A model generated the notes under the pieces. The model saw nothing but the letters and a program-made list of their open reading frames with translations. It had not been told where the DNA came from and made no database searches. This document shows, one piece after another, positions 49,777-62,273 of a stretch of 64,000 nt of DNA. The position numbers and the translations under genes were made by a program. Source of the DNA: Todiramphus chloris collaris (Eukaryota; Chordata; Aves; Coraciiformes; Alcedinidae); assembly GCA_025345505.1 (NCBI GenBank), contig JANVCC010000021.1, positions 1,380,905-1,444,904 of the forward strand. The letters are read 5' to 3'. Within the stretch, counting starts at the first letter, position 1. Each line of letters begins with the position of its first letter.

Positions 49777-50350
49777 CATAGAATCATAGAATGGTAGAAG
49801 TTGGAAGGGAGCTCTGGAGATCATCAAGTCCAACCCCTCTACCAGAGCAGGATCACCCATGGCAGCCCACACAGGAACAGATCCAGGCAGGTTTTGAAAG
49901 TCTCCAGAGAAGGAGACTCAGTCACCTCTCTGGGCAGCCTGTTCTAGGCTCCATCACCTTCACAGCAAAGAAGCTTTTTTTCATGTTGAGTCGGGTTTCA
50001 GCTTGCTACCATTGCCCCTTGTCCTATCTCAGGGCACCACTGAAAAGAGCCTGGCCCCTTCTCCTTGCCCCCCACCCTGCAGAGATTTGGAACCATTCCT
50101 AAGATCCCCTCTCAGGCTTCTCTTCTCCAGGCTAAACAGCCCCAGGGTTCTCAGCCTTTCCTCACAAGAGAGATGTTCCAATCTCTTAGTCATCCTTGTA
50201 GCTTTCTGTTGGACTCTCTCCAGTATTTCCCAGTTCCTCTTGAACTGGGGAGCCCAGAACTGGACAGGAGACTCCAGCTGTGGTCTCACTAGTGCAGAGT
50301 AGAGGGGGAGAACTTCCTTCAACCTACTTGACGCACTTTTCTTTATGCAT
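49777..50350 (-). repeat. CR1 LINE, about 570 bp
   Basis: Inverted. The 3' tail is 'catagaatcatagaatggtagaag'. The minus-strand frame 50322-50029 encodes [29 protein letters not shown] … [30 protein letters not shown], the ORF2 C-terminus. It is the same subfamily as 17833-18236 and 52791-52982. Confidence 0.94.
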
Positions 50351-52790
50351 CCATATTATTTGCTGTCTTTTGCAGCATCACCTGGAAGAGCTTTTGGTTC
50401 CATCTCTTCAGACATCAGATGCAAAGGGCCAGATGTGCCGTACCCCATGCAGTATTGGTTGCAAGCCACGGCATTCTAAATCTCTTCCAGTTCAGTGGGA
50501 TTACGGTTTTCCACTGCAAACAGAAAGGAAGCTTCTCTGATTCAGGCACTTGTGTCTGGAATGTCATCTTAAGGCACTGCTGGCTGTAAAACTTCTTTGC
50601 TAGTTGAAAAATGTGTCGCTTAGTTCCACCATTTTAACAACCTTGTTACTCCCTTGTTTCCACCAAAGTTGCATCTTCCTGTAGTTAAGCGTAAGGATTA
50701 GGACTCCAAATCTTCTTTAGTCATATTGCATCCTTTAAAAAATCTTTCACAGCTTGTAAGGTTCTACTTACTTTCCAAATTACCAGCAAATAATATCCCA
50801 CAGTCCCTTCCTGCTTCTTCTAATGGCCTTTTTCAGCTACATCTCACTTCAGATGAGGTTTATTTGAAGTTTCCAGAACAGACAAATTTTGGAGATGCAA
50901 CATGGGAAAAAGTGCTAAGAGACTGTTCAAAACATAATTAACACCTATTTATCCTGAGTCTTGTATCTTACAAGTGGCTTTACCAAGCACTCTCAGATTT
51001 GGGCCAAAGAAAGGTCTGCTAATGAGGCATGTCTGCAGTATCTGAAAAGGAGCATTTTGTTGTGTTAGGGGCTGCTTTTGATTTTGTATTTTGCTTTTGG
51101 TTTGTTTTGGGTTTTTTGTTGTGGTTATTTGTTTTTGGTTTGTTTTTTTTTTTCCCCCCGTCTTCTTGGTTTGGTGTTTTTGAGGATCTAAGACTCCATC
51201 TGGAGTTGAGAGCTCTGGAAGGAAAGCAAAGATCCAAATGGTGAATGATTAAAACTTCCTCTCATTCCCCTCTTCTACAGCAGAACATGCTCCAAGAAAT
51301 TGAAACTCACTGCTATTTCTAATTCTTGGAAGGAACAAAGTATAAGATCAAAGGAGCACATCTCACTGAAATGTTTTCCCTATCATTAGAAGAAAATCTC
51401 AAATGCATAGCTTCTTTCCCCTAAAAAACAGATGAAGAATGCCAAATCAGAAGAGCATCTTAATCGTGCAGTTCCCTTTTAGCTCCAGAGCTTTTAGTCC
51501 CCCTGCATTTTCATGCACCTATAGAGAGGCAGCCCGACAGGACTGCTGTGCACAGCTATTAGGTTTAATTGCCATGACTTGACTTTGCTTTTCTTTAACC
51601 AAGAACATGTTTGTGTCTAAAAATAGAGCTATTCTGTTTCTGATGTGGATACAACATCTCTAGGAGCTTAACGGGTTACATACTGTTTGCCAGCACAATA
51701 GTGATTTATAAACCACTTACAAGCGAGCAGCTCTGTTTGTAGGGAAGCTAAGAGTTCTCAGCTGGGGAATTGGTTTAGATGGTCAAGCCATATTTGTGTG
51801 CTTTTTCTTTTAATTTTTACTCTCTAGTCCTTCCCTTCTTCTGCCCTCATCTCCTGTTTCTTATTTTCATGTAATAATTTTTTTTTATTTTTATTGTATT
51901 TCTGGAAAATGATGCATTTTGATATACAGGAAGGAACAATGTGGACCTCATTAAACATAAATGCTCAGATAAAATTAGATTATTACTCTTTAGCATTTTA
52001 TATGCCCTGTGTAAAGAATAGAGGGCAACCCACAGAGTAGAGGCAAAGACAACTATGAACAGTGGTGACCTGTCCTGTGCCCCTGGATGGAAGACAAGCC
52101 TTGCCAAATGAGCACTTTTGACTACTCAAGGCCAACCACCTACAGCCAACTACATCTAGTGCTGTTGGGAGGCTGTTTCTCCACCGATTTTGGCAAAGTC
52201 AACTCAAGGTTACTGTGCAATGAACATGCTCTTAACTGCAAGTAAGCTAAAATTCGCTACCAGCAACACTAAGTCCATCACCACCTGCCAAATGTCTTTT
52301 CTTTCTATTTTTTTATGGTAAATTAATTATCATCTCAACGAGGCAGACTTTTTCTTCTTTTTGTTTCCCCTCTCTCTGAGTTCTTGTTCACTCAATGTAC
52401 TTGATATCCTTTAGCAAGCTGAAGTAAGCCAGAAAAATAATGACTTTTGTTTTCTATTAGAATATAAACCCAATAATACAAAGTGCAGAAAATGCTGTGT
52501 AAATCTCCTCGGGGTAGCTCTGTACCCTGATTCTCAAAAAAGAATAGAAATACTAATATTGCCATCTTAGATATTAAAGATGAGGGATGACCTATGGGCT
52601 ACTGATAAGTGGCATAAAAACGAATCTTTTCTTTGGATATGTAGGTAAATATCTACATAGATTTTAAAACACAATGCTTTTGAAGGGAACAGAACTGGAC
52701 TGGTACTCCTAAGGGTTGCAGTCTCCTGTTGATGCACAGGACAGGTACCAGCAGTCAGTCCTATGCCAGGATGGGAAGCAGACAAGGCAG
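50351..52790. other. Intronic DNA with a GT-rich/T-rich tract
   Basis: Unique sequence. 51076-51159 is a low-complexity G/T tract (tttggtttgttttggg and similar) ending in T12 and C6. Open frames (50726-50941, 51847-52107, 52567-52797) have no recognisable domain. Confidence 0.55.
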
Positions 52791-52982
52791 GAACCATTCC
52801 TAAGATCCCCTCTCAGGCTTCTCTTCTCCAGGCTGAAAAGCCCCGGGGCTCTCAGCCTTTCCTCCCCAGAGAGATGTTCCAGTCCCTTCAGCATCCTCGC
52901 AGCCTCCCTTGGACTCTCTCCAGTATTTCCCTGTCCCTCTTGAACTGGGGAGCCCAGAACTGGACACGAGACTCCAGATATT
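52791..52982 (-). repeat. Internal CR1 LINE fragment lacking the 3' end
   Basis: About 190 bp corresponding to the middle of the 49777-50350 copy, from 'aaccattcctaagatcccctc' to 'gacacgagactccaga'. The CR1 3'UTR and tail are absent. This is unusual because CR1 insertion starts at the 3' end, so the tail was probably lost by deletion. Confidence 0.9.
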
Positions 52983-55610
52983 TTATTTTAATAAGAGCTC
53001 CATTAGTTTATTGATCACCAGATCGTTTAAGTAAGTACATCATAACAGCTAGATTCAAAACAGTAGTAGTCAGTGAGTGTCACTCGCATCTCTCAGTCAT
53101 TTCTACCTGAGAATTTTATCCTTAGCTCTTACTTGGCTGAATAGTATGTACTTTCCAAAGGTCTTGCTAGCAGAGGTAGCTTGTTCTTCTGAGAGACATT
53201 TTTATCCTTCGATATTACTCAAAATCCAGGAAAAAAACCCCAAAAAACAACTCAAATTCAGAACAGAAGTCACATTCAGCATTTTTTTCTGTGGATTTTC
53301 AAGATTAAATTAGATGAAAGAGCGTGATGTGAGCGTCCTGAAAAGCAGCAGCATTACAGAGGAGGTGGAGAGCCAAGATGAGATCTGCTCAGGAGCTCAT
53401 TTCAGAAGCCATGGTCTCCTGGAGTGCCCGTGGGGATATTGGAGGGGGTTTCTGTATTATCTCCCTCCCTGGGCTGCATAGAAAATCACACCTATCTTGT
53501 CACCAATGCAAAATTCTCCCTGGCCCCCGCTGATACAATTCTGTTTGTGTCAGGAGGAAGGCATGTCTGAGGGCAAAGTGGTTATTTATTCTCTTTGACT
53601 TTGGCCTCCCAGCAGAGCTTCCTCACAAGGGTGTAATTTAGGTCTTACTCAGCAGCTCACTTAGGTATGTATCTTCAACCTGGAGCATGCATGTTGTCCG
53701 CTTTGCTTCCATATGACCTCTGCCCAGGCACAAAGGTAGGAACCTACTGAAAGGTTTAGGCAGTGTGAATTTATTTAGCCAAGCTTAAAAAAAATATGTT
53801 CTTAATCAGCTCTCAGCATTGGTGCCTTAACCATGTTTGTGATGTTCTCTTTAAGACTTCATTAAGGAGAACAAATTATTTAGTATAAAACATGATCCAC
53901 ACTTGACGCAGGAGTGGCTGTCTATTTGTTGTAACCTGGACTGGGTTTGGACAAAGCAGCTGCATAACAAAGGACCTCCATTGCAAAAGATCTGAGTTGT
54001 CCCTTTTTTTTCTTGCTCTTTCTAAAACTATAAACACATTTAAAAGTCTCTGGAAGGGAGTTCTTCATCCAGTTAGCACATTCTATCGATAGGAATGGCA
54101 ATCATTGCCAATTACTCCCATGTTTTCTAGAGTGTTTCTACAGATTTTCATTTTGCAGCTATTACAGTTACACTAATTATACCTCTAAATATGACCTGCA
54201 CTTGTGGGCAGATTTCTTTTTGTTGGAAGAATATACATAGTAGTGGATTCTTTTTGATACAAATTAAGCCAGCTCAAACTATTTTAAGTTAATTTATATA
54301 ATAGACCTCGCCTATAAAGCTTCGCATTTTGGTCTTGATTATAAACAAGGATATCTGGGACTACACTCATTACTCCTGTGAAGCCTCCCTACTGTGAAGA
54401 GGGAGTGATGTTTTGTTTATTTAGACTTTTGTTTATTTGTTTACAGTTAGATTTAAGCCAACACAAAATGTATGTAGACATATTCGGGTAGAAATGCTGC
54501 TCAAATCCCCATTTGTTTTTTTTTCCCCTCAGTGAACATCTCAAGTTCATTGTGCTGGTACCCTTGTCTACTAAGAGATAAACAGAATTGGTACAAGATA
54601 CCAGTCCAAGTGACTCAATCCCTCTCCTCTTTCTTCCAGAAACAGGGGAGCATACCCCAAGTTGCAAATGGAGAAGTCTTGTTAGAAGACTTAAAACTGC
54701 TGAGCTTAGCATGGGGTGGAAGAGGGACTTCAAGGTGGTCTCCTCACGCTTCCTTTCTTGCTTGATATTCAAAGTGTCCACCTTTCTGCCAAGAACGGGA
54801 GGAGAGGAATAGCAAAAAGGGTCTGCAGAGATCACAAAGAGGGACTGGATTGAGCAAATGATGAGCAATGGGCCGTAGTTCTAGCGGTTGGTCATCTGAA
54901 ACAGACTGGCATTTCTGCCCAACAGAATCCTGCATCGGGTCATTAATAATTATGCCAGCCACAGCAGTTAAAAACAGCCAAACCTCAAAGAAAACCAAAC
55001 ACACCCCCCACCATGTTCTACTTGTGCTGAATGTGATTGGAAAGATTTCTTCAGCATTGACTTTTATGAAGACAAGCTGCAATGCTTAAATTTCTTTCTT
55101 CACGTAATTATTACTAAATAATTCCCTTTGTAGATATGTGATAGTTAAACCTTCTCAGAAGTTCTCTAGCCTAGGTCTGAACCAGTTCTAGCTAATGGCA
55201 ATAGATTTTTATTTGATCTTTGGTGGTATTTGGATCCAAAGGTTTTGATTTCCTTGATCAAGACTCAACTATACTTGGGTAAATACATAGGCTTGGGTTC
55301 ACCTTTCGGATTTATATTCCATGTTTGTTTAAGGTTATTAATTTCTGTTTTATTTATTCCTATTTCTGTTTATTTATTTCTATTTCTAGTATTTATTTCT
55401 TATTTTATTTCTTCTGTTTCTGCTTGTAGTTGCTAATGCATCTCTACAGCGTTTCTAAATCATGTCCTCCTGTGATCCAAGCTTACTTCCCTGTCCTTTA
55501 GTGACATTGCCTTCCCTTTTCTGTTCTTTTTCCTAACATCTTTCTCAGTTTTCCTCCTTTTTTTTTTTTTTTTATTTTAAGGACAGTCACTCAAGCAATT
55601 TTGGTTTAGG
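52983..55610. other. Intronic DNA without recognised genes
   Basis: Unique AT-rich sequence. T/C-rich low-complexity sequence (tatttatttcta-like) covers about 55336-55430, and a T17-like run lies at 55558-55574. The overlapping open frames at 54389-55089 show no recognisable domain. Confidence 0.55.
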
Positions 55611-56103
55611 GCACCTCAGGACAGGAGAGATCTCAAGGTGCTGGAGCGGGGGCAGAGGAGGCAACGAAGCTGGGCAAGGGGCTGGAGAAGAGATCCTCTG
55701 AGGAGCGTTTGAAGGAGCTGGGTCTGTTTAGTTTGAGGAAGAGGAGGCTGAGGGGAGCCCTCCTCACTCTCTCCAGCTCCCTGAAAGGACATTGGAGAGA
55801 GGCTGGTGCTGGGCTCTGCTCTCAGGGGATCAGGGACAGAACCAGAGGGAATGGCCTCAAGCTGAAACAAGGGAGGTTTAGACTGGACACTAGGGAAAAA
55901 TTCTTCACGGAAAGGGTAGTGAGATATTGGAATGGGCTGCCCAGGGAGGGGGTTGAGTCCCCATCCCTGGGTGTGTTTAAACATCGCTTGGATGTGGTGT
56001 TGGGGGACATGGTCTAGGGGTGAACTTGTAGAGTAGGGCTGATGGTTGGACACGATGATCCCAAGGGGCTTTTCCAACCTGAGTGATTCTGTGATTCTGT
56101 CAA
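55611..56103 (+). repeat. CR1 LINE, about 490 bp, intact C-terminal frame
   Basis: A 102-codon frame (55709-56017) encodes the ORF2 end: [67 protein letters not shown]. The 3'UTR ends 'ttttccaacctgagtgattctgtgattctgtc'. The frame is unbroken, so this is one of the better kept copies. Confidence 0.95.
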
Positions 56104-57938
56104 GGAGTTTGGATTCATAACTGTCCCTCACTTCCCGATCTTATTCCATCACATTCACTCTGTGCTTTTCATTTTCTGGAAACAGCTGTATCTTTCCTGG
56201 CTGGTTCGTTTTTTGTATGTTATCAGATTGTTCTCTACCCTTCCACAAAGGAAGCAATTGTCATATTCCTCACCCTTCTGCTACTCAAACAAAAATACCC
56301 AGACCTTTTTGGATGCAGCTCTCCATCAGTGGTAATATTTCAGGCTGCTTGGGACTCATTTCTGCTGCAACACCAATGAAAGACCTCTAATTTTTAGCGC
56401 TTTCCAGTGCATTGAGAGGATGATGGCATATGAAGAACTGATTATCATTTTAATATTCAAAGAGGTCGACATATCAGTAGAATTGACTGTATTTGTATTT
56501 CTTCCCAAACATCCTTTTGCATCTCAGTATGCCTTTCAGAGCATAAACCATACAGAATGAAGACTGTGTTCATGTCTATTCTATACAGTAGGTACCAAAC
56601 CAGCCTAATCTAAACCAATACATTCAGGTGCTACTTGAATGTTGCTATTTAATAATAATAGAAGGATATTTTTTTGTACCACTGAATACTATTTCAGTTC
56701 ACCATTACTAGTTGCTGCTGTTTTGCCTCCATGGCTTTATTTTTTTCCCCCCTACCTATTACCGTTCAAAACAAGGAACACACAGACTGTGGGGATGGAT
56801 GTTAGCATGCAAATTCAAAGGGAAAGTCACTTGCTCTGTTTAACATTATGAATTGATGCTTTAAAAAATTATCTGCTTCAGTGCTAATTTTACCTTGTGA
56901 TGGAAGTTAAGCTTTAAATATGTAAAATGCAATGAGAGGGCAACAGCCGCTATCCATAGCCTGGAGAAGTTGTCTTGTTTGGCTCAGAATAATTGTGTGA
57001 CCTGCCTCTCAAAGCCAGGTCTGTTTAATTACCAGACTACCTAGAAACAGGGCGGAGTGCTGAAGAAACCAGCCAGTGGTTTAGCTGAGCAGGAGCTGCA
57101 GGAACTCCTGAAGCTTGGAGGGAGCTTCAAGGAAAGGTAGTGTCCTTTTAGTTCAGAAATGGTTTTAGGGCTGTAGCCACATAGGAGCACAGAAACTACT
57201 GTTCCAAGGTTCTGCTAGAAGAAGAAAACTGAGTCCAAAAAATTTCAGAAGACAAAATTGCTCTCACATATGTGGCATAATAGGGAACACATTATGAAGG
57301 GCTTCACAAGGTATGTGCTGGGAGTAGAAGCATCCTTCATGTCCTCCAGCATGTAGTAATCACTACCTCTTCTCTATTGTTGGATAAGAGAAAGACAACT
57401 TCTAAATTCTGCAGAGGAAGGGCAGCAGAGTATTGACTTGAAGGAAACCAAACAGCCCCTTCCTCCTCCCCCATCCAGTAGTATTTATGCATAATGGATT
57501 TCTTTAAACAGTCCAAATTTCATGGTTCAGAGAATGAAGCCTCCGTGGAGTGTTACTGCGGGAAAGAGACAGTTCAGCATCTTTTCAGATAAAGCTGTGG
57601 ACTTTATCAAAAAGACCCTTATTTAAGTCAAAAATAGCAATTGTAGCCCATGCTAATTGCATTACACACACTCCAACAACTGATAGCCATTGACCTGTAT
57701 GGAACATTTCCAGTTGCAAACCGATGCAAACCGCCTCAGGCAATCGTTCTGTTTTACAGGGAAGTGCTGATGCCCTGATGTAATGACCTGACCGATGCTA
57801 AGCGAATGCAAAGCCCCCGACAGCAGAGTGGTACAAATATAGACAGCCAAAAGGCCGTGCGCTGTATGCTTATCAGCTGTGAATGCTGAGAGCAGGTTTC
57901 ACAGCCGTGAATAATCCTCAGCTGGCTACTCATCCTCG
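56104..57938. other. Intronic DNA without recognised genes
   Basis: Unique AT-rich sequence; no feature seen. Confidence 0.5.
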
Positions 57939-58286
57939 TCACATTCCCACGTAGCTTCTTGTGCAGCAGCAAATTTCTTGCTGGGCTGAGCTGGGTACGT
58001 GTTCCAAAATATCTTCGTTTCCCCAGGTAGCGTAAGGAGTTACGTTTAAGTCTTCCTTGAACTTTTTAGGTGGGTGGAAAGCATTGGGGAAAATGTTCTG
58101 CTCATGGCAGCTCAAGTACTTCACCTCTTCCTCCAGCCCTTTGCTAGAGCTGAAGGATTGGGGACCCCAGTATCTAGTGTCCATTTGTGTATACATGAGG
58201 TGTGTCCCTTTTCCTGCCAGTAGTCCTTGAGGAGTTTTATGTAAAACGTAGGTATTTACATAATTAGGATACACATTTAAGGGCCA
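57939..58286 (-). other. Unrecognised coding-like open frame, possible nested exon
   Basis: Minus-strand frame of about 115 codons, open from just after a TAG (58289-58287) to a TGA at 57941-57939. It begins WPLNVYPNYVNTYVLHKTPQ and contains MYTQMDTRYWGPQSF, EEEVKYLSCHEQNIFPNAF and NVTPYATWGNEDILEHVP. The composition is rich in Tyr, Trp, His, Asn and Pro, with ordinary codon usage, and looks like real protein rather than random translation. The upstream TAG is preceded by a modest pyrimidine stretch (ttacattctcatggttag) and could be a splice acceptor. I do not recognise the family. The tyrosine/threonine/proline-rich style resembles some axonemal microtubule proteins, but that is only an impression. 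Alternatives are a retropseudogene fragment or chance. Confidence 0.35.
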
Positions 58287-59278
58287 CTAACCATGAGAAT
58301 GTAACTATTCTTGACATCCTGTAGAACCCTGAAGGCTCTCGAAACTTAGATTTGCTGTATCTGAATAATGTAGTTGTCAGAAATTGATGCTACCCTTCCT
58401 GTATCTACACTTGACAGTGTAAGCCAAAGATTTCCATATGCTGGGTGCCACACACCAAGACATGAATGTTTATCCAGGTGTCTTTGGTTTTTTATAAGCC
58501 AGTCTTCTATACTAAGTCAAGGTGATGTGCCAATGAATGTATTTCAGAATGAACTTTTAAATTGTCTCTATTATTTTCCAGATGAAGTTACTAAAATTCA
58601 GGTTTTTAATGTTTTTTTTTTTTTCCTGTGGTGCATTCCTAAGAAACTTTTTCTTCCCATTTTACTACCAAATTAGAAAAAAGAGTAAGGATAGCAAACA
58701 TAGATAATTTAAATATTATAAAATAGATCTATAACGAGGAAGAATCCCTTATCAGTGTTGTGTATTCATTCATAAAAAGAAAAAAAAGTTTGCTTGAAGT
58801 TTCCACGCACTGATTATTCTTCTTGGGAAAGAGAAAATTGTTACGAGTGGGCAGGTTTTGGTGAGTGTTTCAAAACCCAGCAAAGGTAAGTCAGAAGGAG
58901 GCAGATGAGCACAGCAGTGCAGAAGAGTCTGACATTGCTTGCAGTTCAATAGTTTCTGTGCTTCCAAGCTCAGCCTAAGTCATATCAAGTCCCTTGCCTC
59001 TCTAATCCTTTCAGACTGTTTACCTTACAGGTTGCTGCTGTTGTTGGTCACAAAAGCAGGGAAGCAAGGGGAAGGCACAAGTAAAAGGAGAGGACAAGTT
59101 AAGGAATTTCAGAGCTGTTGGTAAATGGGAAGAATTTACTGTCCTTACGTGTGTTTTGTAATGTCCTCATCTGTTTTCCTCTACTTAACCAGACCAGCTA
59201 GGATTTTATTTAGCTTAAAGGAGGATGTGCAAATTTAGTACTGGAGTCTAATGAAGAATTAAATCCCAAGCCATACAA
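58287..59278. other. Intronic DNA without recognised genes
   Basis: Unique AT-rich sequence; no feature seen. Confidence 0.5.
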
Positions 59279-59897
59279 ATGAGCCAGCAGTGTGCCCAGG
59301 TGGCCAAGAAGGCCAAGGGCATCCTGGCCTGGCTCAGCAATAGTGTGTCCAGCAGGAGCAGGGCAGGGATGGTGGCCCTGGGCTGGGCACTGGGGAGGCT
59401 GCACCTTGAGCACTGGGCTCAGCTTTGGGCGCCGCAGGAGAAGAAAGAGCTTGAGGGGCTGGAGCGGGGCCAGAGAAGGGCAAGGAAGCTGGGGAGGGCT
59501 CTGGAGAAGATGTCTGCTGAGGAGCGGCTGAGGGAGCTGGGCTGGGTTAGTCTGAAGGAGGGTGAGGGTAGACCCTATTTCTCTCTACAACTACCTGAAG
59601 GGATGTTGCAGTGAGGTGGGTGTTGGTCTCTACTCCCAGGTAATTAGTGAAAGAGTAAGAGGAAATGGGCTTAAGTTGCACCAGGTTTAGGCTGGACATA
59701 AGGAAAACCTTCTCTCCTGAAAGGGTTATCAAAGTCTGGAACAGGCTTCACAGGGAGGTGGTTGAATCTCCATACCTGGATGTATTTAAAAGCTGTCTAG
59801 ATATGGTGCTCAAGTGTAGTAGTGTTCCTGGTAGAGTTAGATAATGATTGGACTTGATGATCTAAAGATCTTTTCCAACAATAATGATTCTGTGTAA
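59279..59897 (+). repeat. CR1 LINE, about 620 bp
   Basis: Starts 'gagccagcagtgtgccc' and encodes [22 protein letters not shown] … [13 protein letters not shown]. After about 59555 the sequence is more degraded. It ends 'gatcttttccaacaataatgattctgtg'. The stretch 59291-59554 is identical over 264 bases to the complement of 46828-47091. Confidence 0.94.
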
Positions 59898-60004
59898 TGG
59901 AGAAATTCAAGCCTATTCAGAGGTATCGGAATAGAGCAGTGTCCATTCCCCATCCCTGTTCTATCAAACAGATTCACAGCAACCCACATATCACATAAAA
60001 TCTT

Positions 60005-60110
60005 TGGTTTTGTTTGTTTGTTTGTGTTTTGTTTTGTGTTTTGTGTGTGTGTTTTCTTTTTGTATTGTTTTTGGTTTTGTTGTGTTGTGTTTTGTTTCTT
60101 TCTTTTCATC
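60005..60110. repeat. GT/GTTTT-rich low-complexity tract
   Basis: About 105 bases of T with G spacers (tttgtttgtttgtgttttg and similar), including a short (TG)n run. A related T/G-rich patch follows at about 60470-60515. Confidence 0.85.
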
Positions 60111-61098
60111 CTGAGTGTTCTGGCCTGTTGCTATAACAACTGTGTAGCATCATCAGAGTACCAAACACAAAGAGCTAAGCCAGACCGTGGAGCCTCAGTT
60201 CACCCTCCTTTCGCTGTGCCCTGTGTATCCTTTCAACAGTAGTTTTACATAATGTGCACTGAGGATTCACATGGGCCTCCGTGCAAATTAAACTTTCCAC
60301 CAGGCAGCACTCAGCATAATGACACATCCTTCGCAGCTTTTCTGTGTTGTGAGAGGTGGATGGTTATGAGAGGGAAGGTTAGTCCTGGCCGTATCATTTT
60401 AAACAAATGAAATAACCAGCACATGTTTGCACGGTGAAATTTAATTACATTATTGTGTAATTTTGATTTTGTTGTGTTCTGTCGTGTTTTTTGGTTTGTT
60501 TTTTTTTTCTTGTGTGTCTTAAGTTATCTGGGCAATAGCTTATCCAGCTATAATTAAATCCACAATCAAGGGAGAACGAGCTGCAGGATTATGCAAGACT
60601 CATGCTTGGGATTTGCAATGACTGTGTCACTGGAAAACAATCAGTGAAGCATCGGTTCCATGGTTGGCATGGAACTGGTATATCTTTTGCCTTGGACAGT
60701 CTATTTCAGATTCCAAAAGTACTGTATTTTACTGCAGCAGCTGGGAGATGGAGAGGACTTAGCTTTACAGAATCACAGCAAATGATGTAGCAGCCCCCAG
60801 GTAAGAGCATTGGCCTGTTGTTTTCCTTTCCACAGAGGGGATTGGTTTGGCTGGGCAGAAATTGTCTTCTCTCCCCCAGCACCAGGGAGAAACAAATGCA
60901 GACCATGAATCAGTACTAGCTCACATGTGGGAATATATAGATAAATTCAAAGGACCTTCCAGTTAAACAAGAAGGTGCCATTGAGCCTTTTTTTAGGCGC
61001 TTCCCTTTAGACACTTCAGAGTCAATGTTTTCCAATAGTTGTGCAACTTTGCTCTTCATGGGATTTGAAAGAAAAACCATTGAAGATCATGGGTTTGA
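60111..61098. other. Intronic DNA without recognised genes
   Basis: Unique sequence; no feature seen besides the T/G-rich patch at 60470-60515. Confidence 0.5.
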
Positions 61099-61602
61099 TG
61101 GTTTTGTCTGGGATAGAGTTAATTTTCTTCAGAGTAGCTACTATGGGTCTGTATTTTGGATCTGTGCTGAAAACAGTGTTGATAATACAGGGATGTTTTA
61201 GTGACTGCTGAGCAGTATTAACACAGCCAAGGCCTTCTGCTTTTCAACCCACCCCACCAGGCTGGGCAGAAGGATGCACCCAGGACAGCTGACCCCAACT
61301 GACCAAAGGGATGTCTCATACCATGCAACGTCATTCTCAGTATATAAGCTGGGGGGAAGAGGAAGAAAGTGGGGGGATGTTCCGAGTGATGGTGTTTTTC
61401 TACCAAAGTCACCATTATGTGTGATGGAGATGTCTGAACAGCTGCCTGCCCGTGGGAAGTGGTGAATTAATTCTTTTTATTGCTTTGCTTGTGTGTGTGG
61501 ATTTGGCTTTACCTATGAAGCTTTCTCTTAGCCCACAAGTTTTCTCATTTTTACTCTTCTGTTGTGCGGGGCTTAGATGCTGGTTTGGGTTAAACCATGA
61601 CA
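61099..61602 (+). mobile_element. Solo LTR of an avian ERVL-type endogenous retrovirus
   Basis: About 504 bp with TG…CA termini. It starts 'tggttttgtctgggatagag' and ends 'gggttaaaccatgaca', the pattern I know from ERVL-like LTRs abundant in Neoaves (zebra finch TguLTR type). The U3 part carries a CRE-like 'acgtcat' at 61329-61335 and a TATA-like 'tatataagc' at 61341. No AATAAA is visible downstream. No second LTR, primer-binding site or gag/pol remains are seen, so it is a solo LTR left by recombination. A clean 5-bp target duplication is not evident (tttga against gtggt). Some internal parts of the family appear deleted. Confidence 0.75.
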
Positions 61603-62173
61603 GTGGTCTTTCCCAGTATAGCCTTTGACTTGTAAGCCAGTTGGAGTGGTTTTCTTTCTGATTTTCTGTTTGGTCTCTATTGGTTTCTTTTGGAGTGGTG
61701 ATTTTTTTACTTCTCTTAAGTATATTGAAATTAGAGTTGTCTTTTTTGTGTGTGTGTAAAAAGTGAGATCAAATCAGATGGCACTTACTAGTTAACAAAG
61801 AAAAAAAAAAAGAAAAAAAGACTATTTAAGTCAGAATAATTAGATAGGGGAGGTTTCAGTTTACTTTATAGGCCTTCAGTGGCAGTCTTAGGCATGGACA
61901 TCTGAGGATCAGTTCCTTTCTTCCTTGAAGTTTTGTCTCATTTACCATTTGGAACACATAACCGTGAGCGTAACTTACTCGCATGTGGAGTCCTGAAAGT
62001 CTCTCCCATTTCACAGTGTTGTCCTTGGTGCATAACACTTGGGTTCACTGGAGCAGGAAGAGGAGTTCGTTGCATAGCTGTACGTCCTTGGTGTCTGGTG
62101 ACAGAGTTAACTTCACGTTTCCTTCCTAATGGCTCCTTGAGTATTTGAATATTTTAAACCTAGTGGAAGAACA
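61603..62173. other. Intronic DNA without recognised genes
   Basis: Unique sequence with an A-rich run at about 61799-61820; no gene signal. Confidence 0.5.
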
Positions 62174-62273
62174 AGTGTGGGCTGCCCTGGGTGACCCTGC
62201 TGTAGCAAGGGGGTTGGACTTGATGATCTCCAGAGGTCCCTTCCAACCCTTATCATTCTGTGATTCTATGATT
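62174..62273 (+). repeat. CR1 LINE 3' tail
   Basis: About 100 bp: 'gggctgccctgggtgaccctg' … 'gatctccagaggtcccttccaacccttatcattctgtgattctatgat'. Confidence 0.9.

Noticed and set aside
61274..61465. Open frame inside the LTR as a retroviral protein
   Set aside because: It lies wholly within LTR sequence and no viral protein similarity is seen.
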